Positions 23,501-34,950 of a stretch of 64,000 nucleotides of DNA are shown one piece after another. Positions within the stretch are counted from its first letter, which is position 1, and every line of letters begins with the position of its first letter. The stretch spans positions 24,714,177-24,778,176 of the forward strand of contig CM070596.1 in the NCBI GenBank assembly GCA_036346395.1, written 5' to 3'. The position numbers and the translations under genes were made by a program. Under the pieces are notes generated by a model. That model made no database searches and was not told where the DNA came from. It saw only the letters and a program-made list of their open reading frames with translations. The stretch is from Hsuehochloa calcarea. Its lineage: Eukaryota > Streptophyta > Magnoliopsida > Poales > Poaceae.

Positions 23501-23600
23501 NNNNNNNNNNNNNNNNNNNNNNNNNNNNNNNNNNNNNNNNNNNNNNNNNNNNNNNNNNNNNNNNNNNNNNNNNNNNNNNNNNNNNNNNNNNNNNNNNNNN
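23501..23600. other. Assembly gap of 100 Ns
   Basis: Exactly 100 Ns, the conventional placeholder for a gap of unknown size. The left flank is gypsy interior and the right flank is SIRE RT, so linkage across it is not proven by this sequence. Confidence 1.
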
Positions 23601-24836
23601 TTTTCCATCATACTTTGATATTAAATTATTCCAAATGGATGTTAAAAGTGCATTCTTAAATGGTAAAATAACCGAACTTATTTTTGTTGAACAACCTCCG
23701 GTTTTGAAGATCCCAAAACCCTAATCATGTGTATAAACTCTCAAATGCGCTATATGGCTTAAAGCAAGCTCCTAGAGCATGGTATGATCTTCGATATTTT
23801 CTACTCTCTAAGGGATTCAAAATCGGAAAGGTTGATACAACTTTGTTTACTCAAATTATTGATGGTGATTTCTTTATTTGTCAAATTTATGTTGATGATA
23901 TAATTTTTGGTTCTACTAATCAAGATTTTTGCAAAGAATTCGTGATATGATGTCTAGGTAATTTGAGATGTCTATGATAGGAGAACCCGTTTTTCTCTGA
24001 CTTCAAATCAAGCAATTCAAGAATGGGATATTCATAAGTCAATCCAAGTACGTAAAAGATGTTCTCAAAAGGTTTGGCATGGATGATGCAAAGCCCATCA
24101 AGACTCCTATGGCTACAAATGACTATCTTGATCTCAATGAGGGAGGTAAATCTATAGATTTAAAGCTTTATAGGTCTATGATTGGTAGTTTGCTTTATCT
24201 TACCGCATCTAGGCTCGACATTATGTTTAGTATTTGCATGTGTGTACGTTTTCAATCAGCTCCAAAAGAATGCCATTTAGTGGCTGTTAAAATAATATTA
24301 AGATATTTAAAGCATTCCTCAAGCATTGGCCTTTGGTATCCTAAAGGTGCAAAATTCAATTTGATTGGATATTCGAATTCCGATTATGCGGGTGGTAAAG
24401 TGGATAGAAAAAGCATCTCAGGGAGTTGTCAATTCTTAGGTGGATCCTTGGTGTCATGGTCTTCTAAGAAACAAAACTTCGTAGCCCTATCCACCGCCGA
24501 AGCTGAATATGTTTCTGCAGGGAGTTGTTGTGCGCCATTGCTTTGGATGAGGCAAAATTTGATGGATTATGGGATAAAATTTGATAAAATGCCTCTTTTG
24601 TAAGATAATGAAGTGCAGTAAAAATAACCAATAACCATGTTCAACACTCAAGAACTAAGCATATAGATATCCGCGACCATTTCTTAAGACATCATGTGTG
24701 CAAAGGGGGTATTGAAATTAGCCACACTCGCACCAAAGTCCAATTAGCTGATATTTTCACCAAACCATTAGATGAAGTCCATTTTTGCTTGTTGAGGAAT
24801 GAGTTAAATGTTATTGACTATTCAAATGTTGCTTGA
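23601..24836 (+). pseudogene. pol: SIRE pol: RT and RNase H
   Basis: The sequence resumes in the copia RT with LFQMDVKSAFLNGKI, then YGLKQAPRAWYD, then the catalytic YVDDIIFGS near 23888-23914. RNase H includes YRSMIGSLLYLTASRLDI, GYSNSDYAGGKVDRKS and ALSTAEAEYVSAG, and the protein ends with a TGA at 24834-24836. Frameshifts occur near 23720, 23950 and 24600. The wording matches the SIRE lineage of the module at 2745-4503, so it is assigned to the same element. Confidence 0.9.
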
Positions 24837-25726
24837 ACACTTGCCACATGCACTTTGGGCCTAAATTGTATTTTTTGATGTTTTTAAGGTGCTATTTCTC
24901 AAATTTCTTCTACAAATTTGATTTGTTCATAAAAATTATTTTCCTAGATAGACATTAGTTTTCTTTTTGCATAATTATCCTGAATGATACTTACTTGAGT
25001 GCAAAACTAAGGATTATTTGCAAAATCATCAAAATTCAGAGTTTATCTTTGCGCTCAGATAATCTAACTACCGCGTTATAAGTCCGAACTACCGATTCGA
25101 ACTACCGTAGTTGAATCTGCGGAACTACCGCATTTCGGCAGTTGGAGGCATTAACTGCCGCTCTCTCTCTCTCTGCCTTAACTCCCGAGCGGCCCCCTCC
25201 TTTTTTCTATCTCTCCCCACAGCCGTCGCTTCTTGGCTTCCTCTCTCCCGTTCTTCTCCAAAACCCTAGAACCTTCTCCTCTACAATCTCGGCGTTCCTC
25301 GATTTCCCATCGATTCCAACCGGTCCATTGCATCACTAGGGTTCTCCTCTCCGATTCCTCAAGGTAAAATCGTGTTTCTCCCCCCAATTTACCACCCTCA
25401 TGAACCCTAGGTTTCAATTTGGGGAAATTATGAATGTAGATGATTTCTGTGCAAATCTCTTGGGCAAGGTTGTGTATTCAGTGTTGTATGATGATTATAC
25501 ATCTATTTCATGGAGTCAATCCATTAGGACACTGAAAAGTCCACACATTTGGTTGCCCTAGAGTCGGCCCAGGAAAATCGAAACTACCGCCCATCGAGGC
25601 ACGGAACTACTGCAGTGCGGTCGTTCCGGCACTGATATTGCTTAAGTACCAATTTTTCTGACAAAAACAGAAAATTCATTTCTTTCAATTGAGCCTATCT
25701 TTGATGATTCTCTCCTTTGTTTGAAG
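24837..25726 (+). promoter_or_regulatory. Leader of the env-like ORF: GGAACTACCG motifs, CT tract, candidate 5' UTR intron
   Basis: Copies of a GGAACTACCG/CGAACTACCG motif at 25085-25130 are followed by a CT microsatellite (25160-25177) and a pyrimidine-rich leader of plant 5' UTR character, with AACCCTAG-like words. A consensus donor, CAAG/GTAAAA, lies at 25363/25364, and a pyrimidine-rich acceptor ends at AAG 25726, directly before the ATG. The implied 363-base intron would place the env-like start at the beginning of exon 2. No transcript evidence is available here. Confidence 0.5.
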
Positions 25727-26699
25727 ATGCCAAAAACTCGGGGACTTGTCCGGAAATTCTATGGAAGTGCTGGCCAATCTTCTTCAAGATCTCTTTCAGT
25801 TTTTGCAGAACGAGAAGAAAGGCGGAAAGCTAGTGAAGACCAGGCGAAGGTCCTGCCGCTTTTGTTTTTGAGGATAGCTCATCTAAGATAGGCTCTGCAT
25901 CAGATGATGAAATGGAAGAACCTGAAGGACCACAGATTGATCTGAAATCCATTTCAGCAGATGAATATGCCATTCTTAGGCATAAAAATCAATATGTGAT
26001 GCACCAAAATTGTGATGATCCCAGGTTTCACGCCAATTTTTAGAACGCTGTATATGATCAATTTTATGGACCCAACAAGCCTTTTGCGCATCTAAGTGGA
26101 TAAAGTGACCCCATCTAAACAAAGATGGACAAATATGAGGGGACATACCGATCGCTTTGTAGAGCCGTAATTCAAGAATTGGTGGCACTTAAATGCAACT
26201 ACAAATGACGAGATCATTCGCCGCTTTATGCAACTCTCTACATCAGCTCGGACTTTACCTGATTTCATGGATGGTAGGACAAGCAAGTATTCTTGTACAA
26301 AGCATGCTTTTGAGATTGCCTTGAGGAACGAGTCAGGCAAATATGAAAAGATATATGATAGGCATGCTCTTCCAGTTCCTGCCTGGACTGAGTTCTATGA
26401 CACAACTCATAGGTATGTCCCATGCAAAATTGGAGGACTCCTTCCCATTCCAAGTTTGGTCAACCACATCATCAACCACACCATACTTTCGAAGATTGGA
26501 AATTACGATGCTATCAGGGGGCATGCATGGAACATTATTGAAAACATTATGCATGGCCGCAAGTTTGATGTGATTGATGTCATTATAAGAGAAATTGCCT
26601 CCTCCAAAAATGATCGCGTCAAGCGGATTAACTATGCCCTTATATAATGGCGTTGATCATTTGTCAAACCGATATAATGGAGCTTTGGCGGCACCACAT

Positions 26700-28134
26700 T
26701 GTTGGGGAACGCGGCAAGGCTAAGATAGCACAAATAAAAATTTTACAGCGCAACCAAGGAACCACCGCTAGAAACAGATCACGAGATTACCGCTAGACGC
26801 GACCGACTGTGAGCGGAAGTAGAGTCATTGTAGCGAAGTTGATACGCCATAGTCGCACTCAAAACGTGTTCTCCTTTGAGTGGTCGACTTCACCGCACGC
26901 TCGCTTCCTCGAGTGGTCGTGACTCACCACGCGACTTTCGCCCGATTCCGGTGATCGACACGAGTCGCGGATCGCCCTAGTGCCGATGCTTCGCAACAAC
27001 ACCTCCGAGGTATCCACACGACGGGCGGGATCACCACGCTACCGGAGTGCTAGCACCGGGCTGCGTGGTTGAGAAGGCATGGCTATTAGGGTTTCGGGAG
27101 TTCTTCCAAAGATCATCCTCTTTCCTCACCCCATGCCACCGCCCCTCTTTATATAGGCATCCATGATGGGTCTCGACCTTGAGGCCAATTAGGAACTCGT
27201 GGCCTATAAGAATTGGATCACCATCCAAACCAGATCCCAGCCCTTTAAGTGTGCGGCCCTACAGGTTCATGTGTAATCGGTTATGACTCGGAAACTCTTT
27301 TCCGACCACCAATCGTTAGCGGTACCTAGCAGCCCATAACGATTCCCAAATACACATAGAATATATCTGATTTAACATTGATGTAATATGATCTATGAGC
27401 AGGTCCTCATCACTTACGACCGCTCAGATTCTATAATGATCAAAGTTGTATTTGGTGACAACCATTCAGAACTCCTTACGACTAGGTTCTTACCATTATG
27501 TGATTACGCTCAACCGCCTACGCACCAAAGACGTATCTCCATACGACTAGTTCAGAATCGATCGAATCTAAGCGACCTACTCATGCATTCTCCTTTGCCT
27601 CACGATATCCGGGTTGAACTCCGTGTGAGATCATGTGTCATCCATGGACTGTTCAATACTTTCTCGATCGAGTGTTGGATAACTACATGTGGTCGACACT
27701 TCGACCGCTAGTGGCATGGCCATGCACTTTCTTTATCCGATCACCACGAGGGGCCCGTAGACATCTCTCCCGTTATGTTAGGAGGGTAAATCCCATCTCA
27801 ACCAACCACATCCCTCCGCATATTTCATAGCATACCCAAAGCTACCTTTATCACTACCCGCCATTTAGTAGTGTTTGGCAACCGCTAAGAGTGGTATTTA
27901 CATGTAGGGAACCATGTTGATTTCAGGTCTAAGGATTATACATCATCATTACTTGAGACCAACTAATGATACAAAGATTCATAACAATCTCAATAGTGTC
28001 TCAATGATGGGTCTATCCAAACTTATGTTCTATAATCGATGATTCATTCAAGGAACACGATAACATATTATCTAAATCATGAACATAACGAAATATCATC
28101 ATCTCTATGATTGCCTCTAGGCGTATTTCCAACA
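26700..28134 (-). mobile_element. Solo LTR of Angela/BARE type
   Basis: On the minus strand it begins TGTTGGAAATACGCCTAGAG, the familiar start of Angela/BARE LTRs, and ends GCGTTCCCCAACA; its length is 1435 bp. No internal sequence is present. It is flanked by the perfect 5-bp duplication CACAT at 26695-26699 and 28135-28139. A minus-strand TATATAAA lies at 27148-27155. The solo LTR arose by LTR-LTR recombination after insertion into the env-like ORF. Confidence 0.95.
27148..27155 (-). promoter_or_regulatory. TATA box of the Angela-type solo LTR
   Basis: The minus strand reads TATATAAA, followed by a G-rich stretch, in the interior of the LTR as in other members of the family. Confidence 0.6.
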
Positions 28135-28447
28135 CACATAAGCCTTATAAGCCTAGAGAGGGTCCTCCTATCCCGCCAACCTCTAGCACCCTCCAGAAGA
28201 AGCCCCTGAAGCTCCTCCAGCTGCTGCACCACAAGAGGGTCATGCCACTCTTGATCAAATCCTTTCAGCTGTTATGGAGATCAAAGCATCCCAGGAGGCA
28301 TTTCAAGTAGCTACAAACACTCGATTGGATGAGTTTCAGGCCACCACTACCTCCATTGATGCTCTCCCGCTAGCCTTGAGCAAAGACTTTCGCCCCGACG
28401 CTATGGACGACCCTCCTCAAGACCATGCGGTGTAAAGTTTTTTGTTG

Positions 28448-28452
28448 ATCTT
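28448..28452. repeat. Target duplication ATCTT, left copy
   Basis: ATCTT at 28448-28452 matches 51788-51792 on the far side of the solo LTR. Removing everything between restores a continuous SIRE 3' region reading TTGATCTTTGATGCCAAAGG. Confidence 0.9.
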
Positions 28453-29130
28453 TGTGGATATCATGGGGATATGCTCCAGATCTTAGGATGATGTGACAAT
28501 TGGCAATGGCGTTAACGGTTTGTCGTTTCACGGGTTTTCGACAAAGTTTCAGATCTGCTCGAGGCATTCTCGACGATGGTCCGACCGTCCCAAATCGGTC
28601 GGACCGCCATGTGCGGCGGTCGACCGCCGTGACCAAAATGGTCGAATGGGTCGGGCCAAAATAGGTGTTGTAGACAAGTGAGGGATCCTAATACACTTGG
28701 TCTCATAATTTTTGGAGTTCCCAAGCAAAAGTTCTATTGGTTTAAAGTTTCCAGTAGGTTTCGATTTTCGTGATTGAAAATTGGCTAAGTCTCACGCGGT
28801 CCGACCGCCTTGTGGTGGCGGCCGATCGTCGCCGGTTACGGTCGACCGCCCGAGGCGGCCTCGACCGCTTCGACTTGTTCATCGGCCAACCGTGGCGGCG
28901 ATGTTTTGTTAGGTCAAAGTCATGGGTTTCAGCATATGTGTTGCATGATGCATGTTTTGACTAACGTGGGTCAAGTTGTGAAGAACTTGTTCCCGGATTC
29001 GATTTGCTTGTTTATTGTTGTGCAGGTTGCTTGGTGGTCAACGACGGTCAACGGCGAGGATGATCGGGACTAGGCTTGGAGAGCTGAGGTCCAGAACGAT
29101 CGACGATGCCGGGTGAGGTCAATGAACTCA

Positions 29131-29450
29131 CAAGACTACAAAAGAGTCTATAGCGACGGCCCATCACGCACGCGGTTCCTAAGGAACCGCCTGTGTTGGG
29201 TCTGTCTCGGCTTTGTTTTGGCGCTAGCGGGTTTATCACAGACGGCTCTATTTTAGAACCGTGCGTGATAGTCAATTATCACGCGGTTCGCTCGATATAG
29301 AACCGCTCAGGAATCGCTCAGGATATCACGCAGCGCTTCTTAAATAGAACCGTCAGGAACATCACGACGGTTCTATTTCGTAACCGCTCGTGATAATTGA
29401 TTATCACCGACGGTTCAAATAGAACCGCTCGTGATTTGCGTGCTTCATAT
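29131..29450 (+). repeat. Left subterminal hairpin array of the CACTA element
   Basis: About six short inverted repeats are built on a core of the type ATCACGACGGTT...AACCGCTCGTGAT with small A/T-rich loops. Subterminal repeats of CACTA elements bind their own transposition proteins; binding here is inferred from position. Confidence 0.75.
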
Positions 29451-29454
29451 AAAT

Positions 29455-29690
29455 TGAGCCGAGACATCCTCACCGCACCGCGCTGGTCTACCGCTCCAGC
29501 GCCACTTCTCGCCTCTAGCTCCTCACCGCGCCAGGTGTCACCGCCTCCAGCGCCACTTCCCGCCCTAGCTCCTCCAACTCGCGCCACTTCCTCGCCTCTA
29601 GCTCCTCACCGCTGCCGTGTCTACCGCCCAGCGCCACTTCCCCGCCCTAGCTCCTCCAACTGCGGCTCCTCCTCTAATACTGTATGAGCA
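29455..29690 (+). repeat. GC-rich tandem repeats in the CACTA 5' leader
   Basis: Imperfect units of roughly 45-60 bp carry TCCAGCGCCACTTC and GCCTCTAGCTCCTC words, just after a CATATAAATT motif (29446-29455) that could be the transposase TATA box. From 29691 to 30213 I see only AT-rich, intron-like sequence ending in an acceptor-like GCGTAG before the transposase start. Confidence 0.55.
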
Positions 29691-30213
29691 CATGATCGAT
29701 CTTGCACCGTCAATGTTGGAATAAATAATATTAGCCCCGCAAATCTTAGTTTTGAATAATGGTTTCCCTTATAACTAATGAACTAAAATTTGACTTAGGA
29801 GTGGTAACTTAATAAAATTGAATTAGGTCTAATAATCACTAAAATTTGAGTTAGGATAATTAATTGGCTTAAAAATAAAATTTACACACCGTTCACAAGA
29901 CGGTGGGGTTTGGGTCAAGCAATATTGCATTTGCGGTTCTTGATTTCGTGTTAATAAGTGTTGTATGAGATGATGCCTATATTTGGGTTGCATGATTGTT
30001 CAATTGAGATAGATACCGTGTCGAGAGGTAGGGATCATGGTTGTGGCCGAGGCATGGCTACGCTATGCCACCGCTGTGGTACTTAACTAGTGAAGACTTT
30101 TCTTTCAATAACCTTAGATGCAAATGTTGGAGAATGAGTTTATATTGCACATTTTCGCTTGCTATAAATTAATCGCTAATCAATTGACACTAATTTGTTA
30201 CATGCGTAGTGTA

Positions 30214-32028
30214 GATGGATCGAATCGATGTACGTGTGAACCGTGAGTCAAGATTACATTAATGGCGTGGTTGCTTTTAGAAGAGCCACGAGCAAGATAT
30301 GTTGAAGAAGGGATAAATTTTATGTAATCGTCTGCATTGATTGCGTAATCAAGATGTTTAACAACGCGCGCAGATCGAAGCGCACTTGATTCAAGGGGTT
30401 TCAAAAAGGGTATACATGTTGGACCACCCGGTGAAGAGCAGATTATACCGTGGTTAATAATGACGACATCGCCGAGGAAGTCAACGATTTGCCGATGTGG
30501 ATCGTGCTTTTGATGAGGATAGGGGCACGGCGACAACTGGATCGATGCTATGCGATGCGTAAGAGAACTACAAAGAGAGAGAGTTTTGTAAATTCGAGGG
30601 CTTAGGGAGGACTCGTGAGACCTTTGTTCCTCGGCCGCAGTTTAATACACAAGGTTGTCAACCGTGCTTGAACCGCTGAAATTGAAGGCAAGCAATAGTT
30701 GGTCCGATAAGAGTTTCACGGCGTTGTTAGGTCTCCTAGCGGACATCCTTCCGGAGGGAAACGTGTTGCCCAAAGACCACCTATCAAGCAAAGAAGGTTA
30801 TTTGCCCATTGGGAATGGAAGTAGAAAGAATACATGCATGTCCGAACGATTGTATCCTCTACCAGTAAAGAGTATGCAGACATGCATTATTGTCCCGTGC
30901 AAAGCATCCCGATACAAGCGCCAAAATATCGCTAAGGTGAAGCAAGGACCTCTCGCTAAGATGTTGTGGTATCTCATCAGAATCCCACGCTTGAAGCGCT
31001 TATTTGCGAACCCAAAGGAGGCAAGATTGCTGCGCTGGCACTCGTGAGGAGCGTAAGAGAGATGGAAAGCTAAGACACCGCTGATTCTCGCCTAAAGGAG
31101 AAACTTCGATCGAGTCAAGAGTTCTAAATGAACCGAGGAACATAAGGTTAGGTTGAGTACGGATGGAATGAATCCTTTGGTAACATGAGCAATGACATAG
31201 CACCGACCCGTGAATCTATGTATGTACAACCTTCCTCCTTGGCTCAGATGAAGCGGAAGTACATTTTGATGTCACTACTTATCCAAGGGCCGAAGCAACC
31301 TGGGAATGATATTGATGTGTACCTAGCACCATTGCTGGAAGATCTTGTGACACCGTGGAACGAAGGGTATGTGTATGGGATGCATAAACCAGAGAACTTC
31401 ACTTTACGCGCCATGTTGTTCTTCACCATCAATGATTTTCCCGCCTTGGTAACCTCGTTCAAGCCAAAGACAAAAGGAGCCAAAGCCCGTCCGCGACCGC
31501 TTAGATGCTACGAGAGTGTATGGTCGAACAACTCGCGCAGAAATCGTATATAGGCCACCGTAGGTTCCTTCCGAGGAGTCACCCATACCGCAAGATGAAG
31601 AAACAATTCGACGGAAATAAGGAAGACGGTTCACTTCAAGGGCTTTTAGTGGGAAAGAGGTCTATGATATGGTTAAGGATATCGATGTTGTGCTTGGGAA
31701 GGGACGAAATTAAGAACCCGTGAGAAGAACATCCGAAGAAGCGGCCAATTTTTGGGACTTGCCTTATTGGGAGTACTTAGAAGTTCGCCAACGCATCGAC
31801 ATTATGCACGAGAGAAGAATGTATGTGATAGCTTGATTGGTCTCTTCTTGTCGAACATTAGTGGCAAAACAAAGGATGGTGTTAACGCACGCGTGACTTG
31901 GTCGATATGAACATAAGGACCGAGTTAGCACCGAAAGAGACCGATACAGACTTAACGCATTCTTCCCCGGCTTTGCTACACTCGCCCAAGGCCGAGAGAA
32001 ATGAATCGTGCTGAGCTTGCACGGTGTG
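30214..32028 (+). pseudogene. CACTA TNP2 transposase, N-terminal two thirds
   Basis: The start ATG at 30214 opens the transposase-associated N-terminal domain: across frames one reads an INGVVAFL-type helix, then Cys residues, then a GYTCW-like segment to about 30440. The next block (30655-31047) has SDKSFTALLGLLADILPEGN and CKASRYK. The DDE core follows at 31185-31560 (FTLRAMLFFTINDFPAL). The section to 32028 includes HRRFLPRSHPYRKMKKQF and ends at LHGV, where the copia element is inserted. There are many stops and frameshifts. Mobilisation by this copy is not possible. Confidence 0.85.
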
Positions 32029-33648
32029 TGAGAGACCATGTGAGAGGTCCTCCACTGAGTGATGAGTATTTGACATCGTGGTTGAATAGGTTGAGAGTTG
32101 AGTTTTTCGGTATGGACTGCTTCGTCGGTTGAATCGTGGAAATCGAACTACCGCAGATATGGAGCGGAAGTTCCGATAATTGGAACTACCGGCGTGGAAA
32201 TAGGAACTTCCGATTTACTGGTTTTGAGTTCGGTCAAGGAAATCGGAACTTCCGCACAAGGTAGCGGAGTGTCCGATAATACCGACATTGAGTGTTCCTC
32301 CGAGATGGTAATCGGATTTGAAAATCTGAAAGGCGGATGTTAGAAGATCGGAAGTTCCGCAGATGTTAAGCGAACTTCCGATAATCCTCGACAGCGCGGA
32401 CGTTCGAAATCGGAACTTCATTGTTGGCGCGAACTTCCGATTGTGACCGTAATCGCGCGCAGAAGGATAAATTGTGTTTTTGATTTTGTATGAGTTTGAG
32501 TCTTATACAATTGTTGATGCTATGATATTGTGCAATGCTATGTGATGTGTTTTTGCTTGTGATGACTGCAGGGCATCGAGATGGAATCGTGGCGAGACAC
32601 GTGGACCGGACTAGGCGCAGGAGGCGTTGAGGTCGAACGGCCGGATGTGTCAAGACGGCGTGAATCTTGAAGCGGTTGCGAAGTCGTGCACAAGAAGGAA
32701 GACGGAGGCTTCCGCAAGGTGCGCAAGGGGCGAAACGGTCTTTTCGCAAAGCGGCACAAGTGGAGGCGGTTCCGTTCGGGTGTAGCGGGCTTAATGGGTT
32801 GGAGGCCCATTAGCCAAGGGCTATAAATAGAGGTGAACTCCTGTTGTTAGGCGGTGACTTTGAGAGAGAAAATTAGGGTTAGCTCTAGCAAAAGGTTTTG
32901 TTTTGCTTTTTGAGTTTTTGTTGGTTTGGAGAGAATGAACTGAAAATCCTTGTAATCATTCCTCTGTGTTTCCTCTGTAATCTCTTGGCTTCTATCAATG
33001 AAACTCTGAGTTTTTGATTACTTGTCTATGCCTCTCTTTATTCCCTTCTGTTGAATATTTAGGGTTTTATGTATCTTTTGATTCGCCCTACTAAATAGCA
33101 TGAAACTTGATATCTAGATTCGCTTTTGATATTGCCAATGTATCCTCAAAGTTTCATGAACTAGGAATCGAGAATCGTGTCTATTTCGGTTTTGGTCTTT
33201 CTTGCCCTTCTTCAAGAAACTGCGTTTTGACTTGATTATTGAATCTTTGTTTGCGATTCTTCTCCATAAGGTCAAGATGGTGTTTAGGATGATGTCCTGT
33301 GAAACTTCACCTGAGAAGAGCATTCAAGATTTAGTCTTTTGGATTTTTGGGAAAAACCCGAGCGATCGTTTTTGGTCAGACAATCGGAACTTCCGATTGT
33401 CCACTACGGAATTATCAAGAGCGGAACTTCCGCATGCATCCCGAACTACCGGAGCGGAACTACGCGGGTAGAATCGGACCTTCCGATTTCGGCGGCGTAT
33501 ACATCAAGTTTGTTTTCATTCTCTGATTTTGCTTCACTCTTCTTAAGAGATCCAGAGGGCTTTGTAGATTTGTTTTAAATACAGTAAAGGGGAGTTCTTA
33601 ATTTTTATTGCACCATTCACCCCCTCTCGCTGCCATTTCGATCCTTCG
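32029..33648 (+). repeat. 5' LTR of copia family D
   Basis: It starts TGAGAGACCATGTGAGAGG. Its end reads CCTTCG where the 3' LTR has CCTTCA. Clusters of GCGGAACTTCCG/GGAACTACCG palindromes lie at 32145-32450 and 33380-33490. A TATA box (CTATAAATAG) is at 32821-32830. Confidence 0.9.
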
Positions 33649-33649
33649 T

Positions 33650-33662
33650 TGGTATCGAGCCT
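33650..33662 (+). other. Primer-binding site of copia family D
   Basis: TGGTATCGAGCC stands where TGGTATCAGAGCC is expected. The missing A leaves CG in place of CAG, the same change that recurs in other repeat comparisons in this window. Confidence 0.75.
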
Positions 33663-33701
33663 GTTAGCTCTTCTTCATAGATCTTAAGCGTCGGTTGAGC
33701 C

Positions 33702-34950
33702 ATGGCAACGACAAGTATTCCACCAAGCCTCCGGGCCTTTGATGGTCCGATTACCCTTCCGAAGAGCCGAATGGAAACTTACATCCGTGCTCGGGTATGC
33801 CATCCGGAGAAAGGTGAAGGTTAGATTTGTGTGCCTCGCCGATGAAAACATCAATGTGGGAAACATGCCCGATGTTGAGGCAAATGCTAAGGCAAGGAAC
33901 ATTATCATTCGTGGTTTGAGTAGGAGTGAGTTTGATCGCATTTCTCATTTGACTTCGCTATTTACATCCGGGTGACCTCGATGCATACCATGAGGGCACC
34001 ACCAGATTAAGACGGTTCGACAAGACCGGTTCAAGCGTGAATACAGAAATTTGAGATGCTTGTCGGTGAATCTCTTGACGAGTGCTTTTCGCTTTCATAA
34101 GATTTTGAGCAACCTCCGAGCGGTCGGTCTTACATACCCCGACTCGGATAACGCCGACAGATGCTTTCGCACTTGATCTTCGTGTTTGGAAGATGAAAGT
34201 GACTACCATCAAAGATAGCACGTGACCTCTCGACCGACTCTTGATGCGCTTTACTCGCGTCTCAAGACTCACGAGATTGACATTGTCTCTCAAGGTCGAA
34301 GTCACATCGATGGCTTTAGTCACCGATCCCACCTCCGGATCTTCTTCGAGTCGATACGCTGGTTCTCCTAGCTGCTCGTGACATAACCGATGATCGCTAG
34401 AGCGACTTGAGGATGAACAACTAGCCCTCCTAGCTCGGAAGTTTTCCCATGCTTACAAGAGGAGGAGGGATGGAAAAGAGGAGGTCCTGTGATTTGTTTC
34501 GAGTGTGGTGGCCCCAACCACATCCGAGCAAACTGTCCCAAGCTTGGGAAGGGCAAAGGTGACTATGGCGGTCCGAGCAAGAACGACTACATCGACAAGA
34601 ACCGCAACACGAAGCCCTCAAAGACTGACCAAGGCAAGAAGAAGTTCCGCAACTTTGGGAAGGCAAAGAAGTCGCTCCATCGCTGTCCTCACCGCCTCGA
34701 CGAACCGACACCAACGAGGTGGAGGGGTGGAGGACGATGATGGGAAGGACGATCATGATCCCAAGGACGACGGCAACTTCTCCGGCATGTGCTTCATGGC
34801 CCTCGGGGGCGAACTGAGCGACAGTGAGCTGTACTCCGACTCCGACGAGGTTAGTCCCACTTACGACCAGCTTAATGATGCTTTTCTTAAGCTAGGTAGA
34901 TTTCATGCTAAGTCTAGGCTAAGTGTTCGTGTTGGAGAAGGAAGTAGCTA
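33702..34950 (+). pseudogene. gag: Copia D gag
   Basis: ATG at 33702 opens MATTSIPPSLRAFDGPI, a usual copia gag start, then the capsid region across shifted frames. A regular zinc knuckle (CFECGGPNHIRANC, C-X2-C-X4-H-X4-C) lies near 34499-34540. Lys/Ser- and acidic-rich tails follow to ~34950. The 34950-36500 stretch continues a poorly preserved gag tail with no recognisable motif except a QYW-type linker near 36440. Confidence 0.75.

Larger units (their letters stand above)
25727..28435 (+). pseudogene. Env-like ORF of the SIRE element, interrupted by a solo LTR
   Basis: It starts at ATG 25727 (MPKTRGLVRKFYGS), with an acidic Ser-rich N-terminal part broken by a frameshift near 25850 and a stop near 26041. 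The middle carries a domain resembling the one annotated as putative plant transposon protein in env-like ORFs (YSCTKHAFEIALRNESGKY, VPAWTEFYDTTHRYVPCKIG). The Angela-type LTR splits the frame at 26700. The C-terminus is Pro-rich, then a heptad-like stretch (LDQILSAVMEIKASQEAFQ) and a stop at 28433-28435. I see no clear signal peptide or membrane segment, so an envelope role is unproven. Confidence 0.65.

Noticed and set aside
25142..25339. Small protein gene in the env-like leader
   Set aside because: A pyrimidine-rich leader gives an open frame by composition; the splice signals point to a 5' UTR instead.
26228..26647. Stand-alone hypothetical gene
   Set aside because: It is the middle of the SIRE env-like ORF; flanking frames continue the same protein and a solo LTR cuts it downstream.
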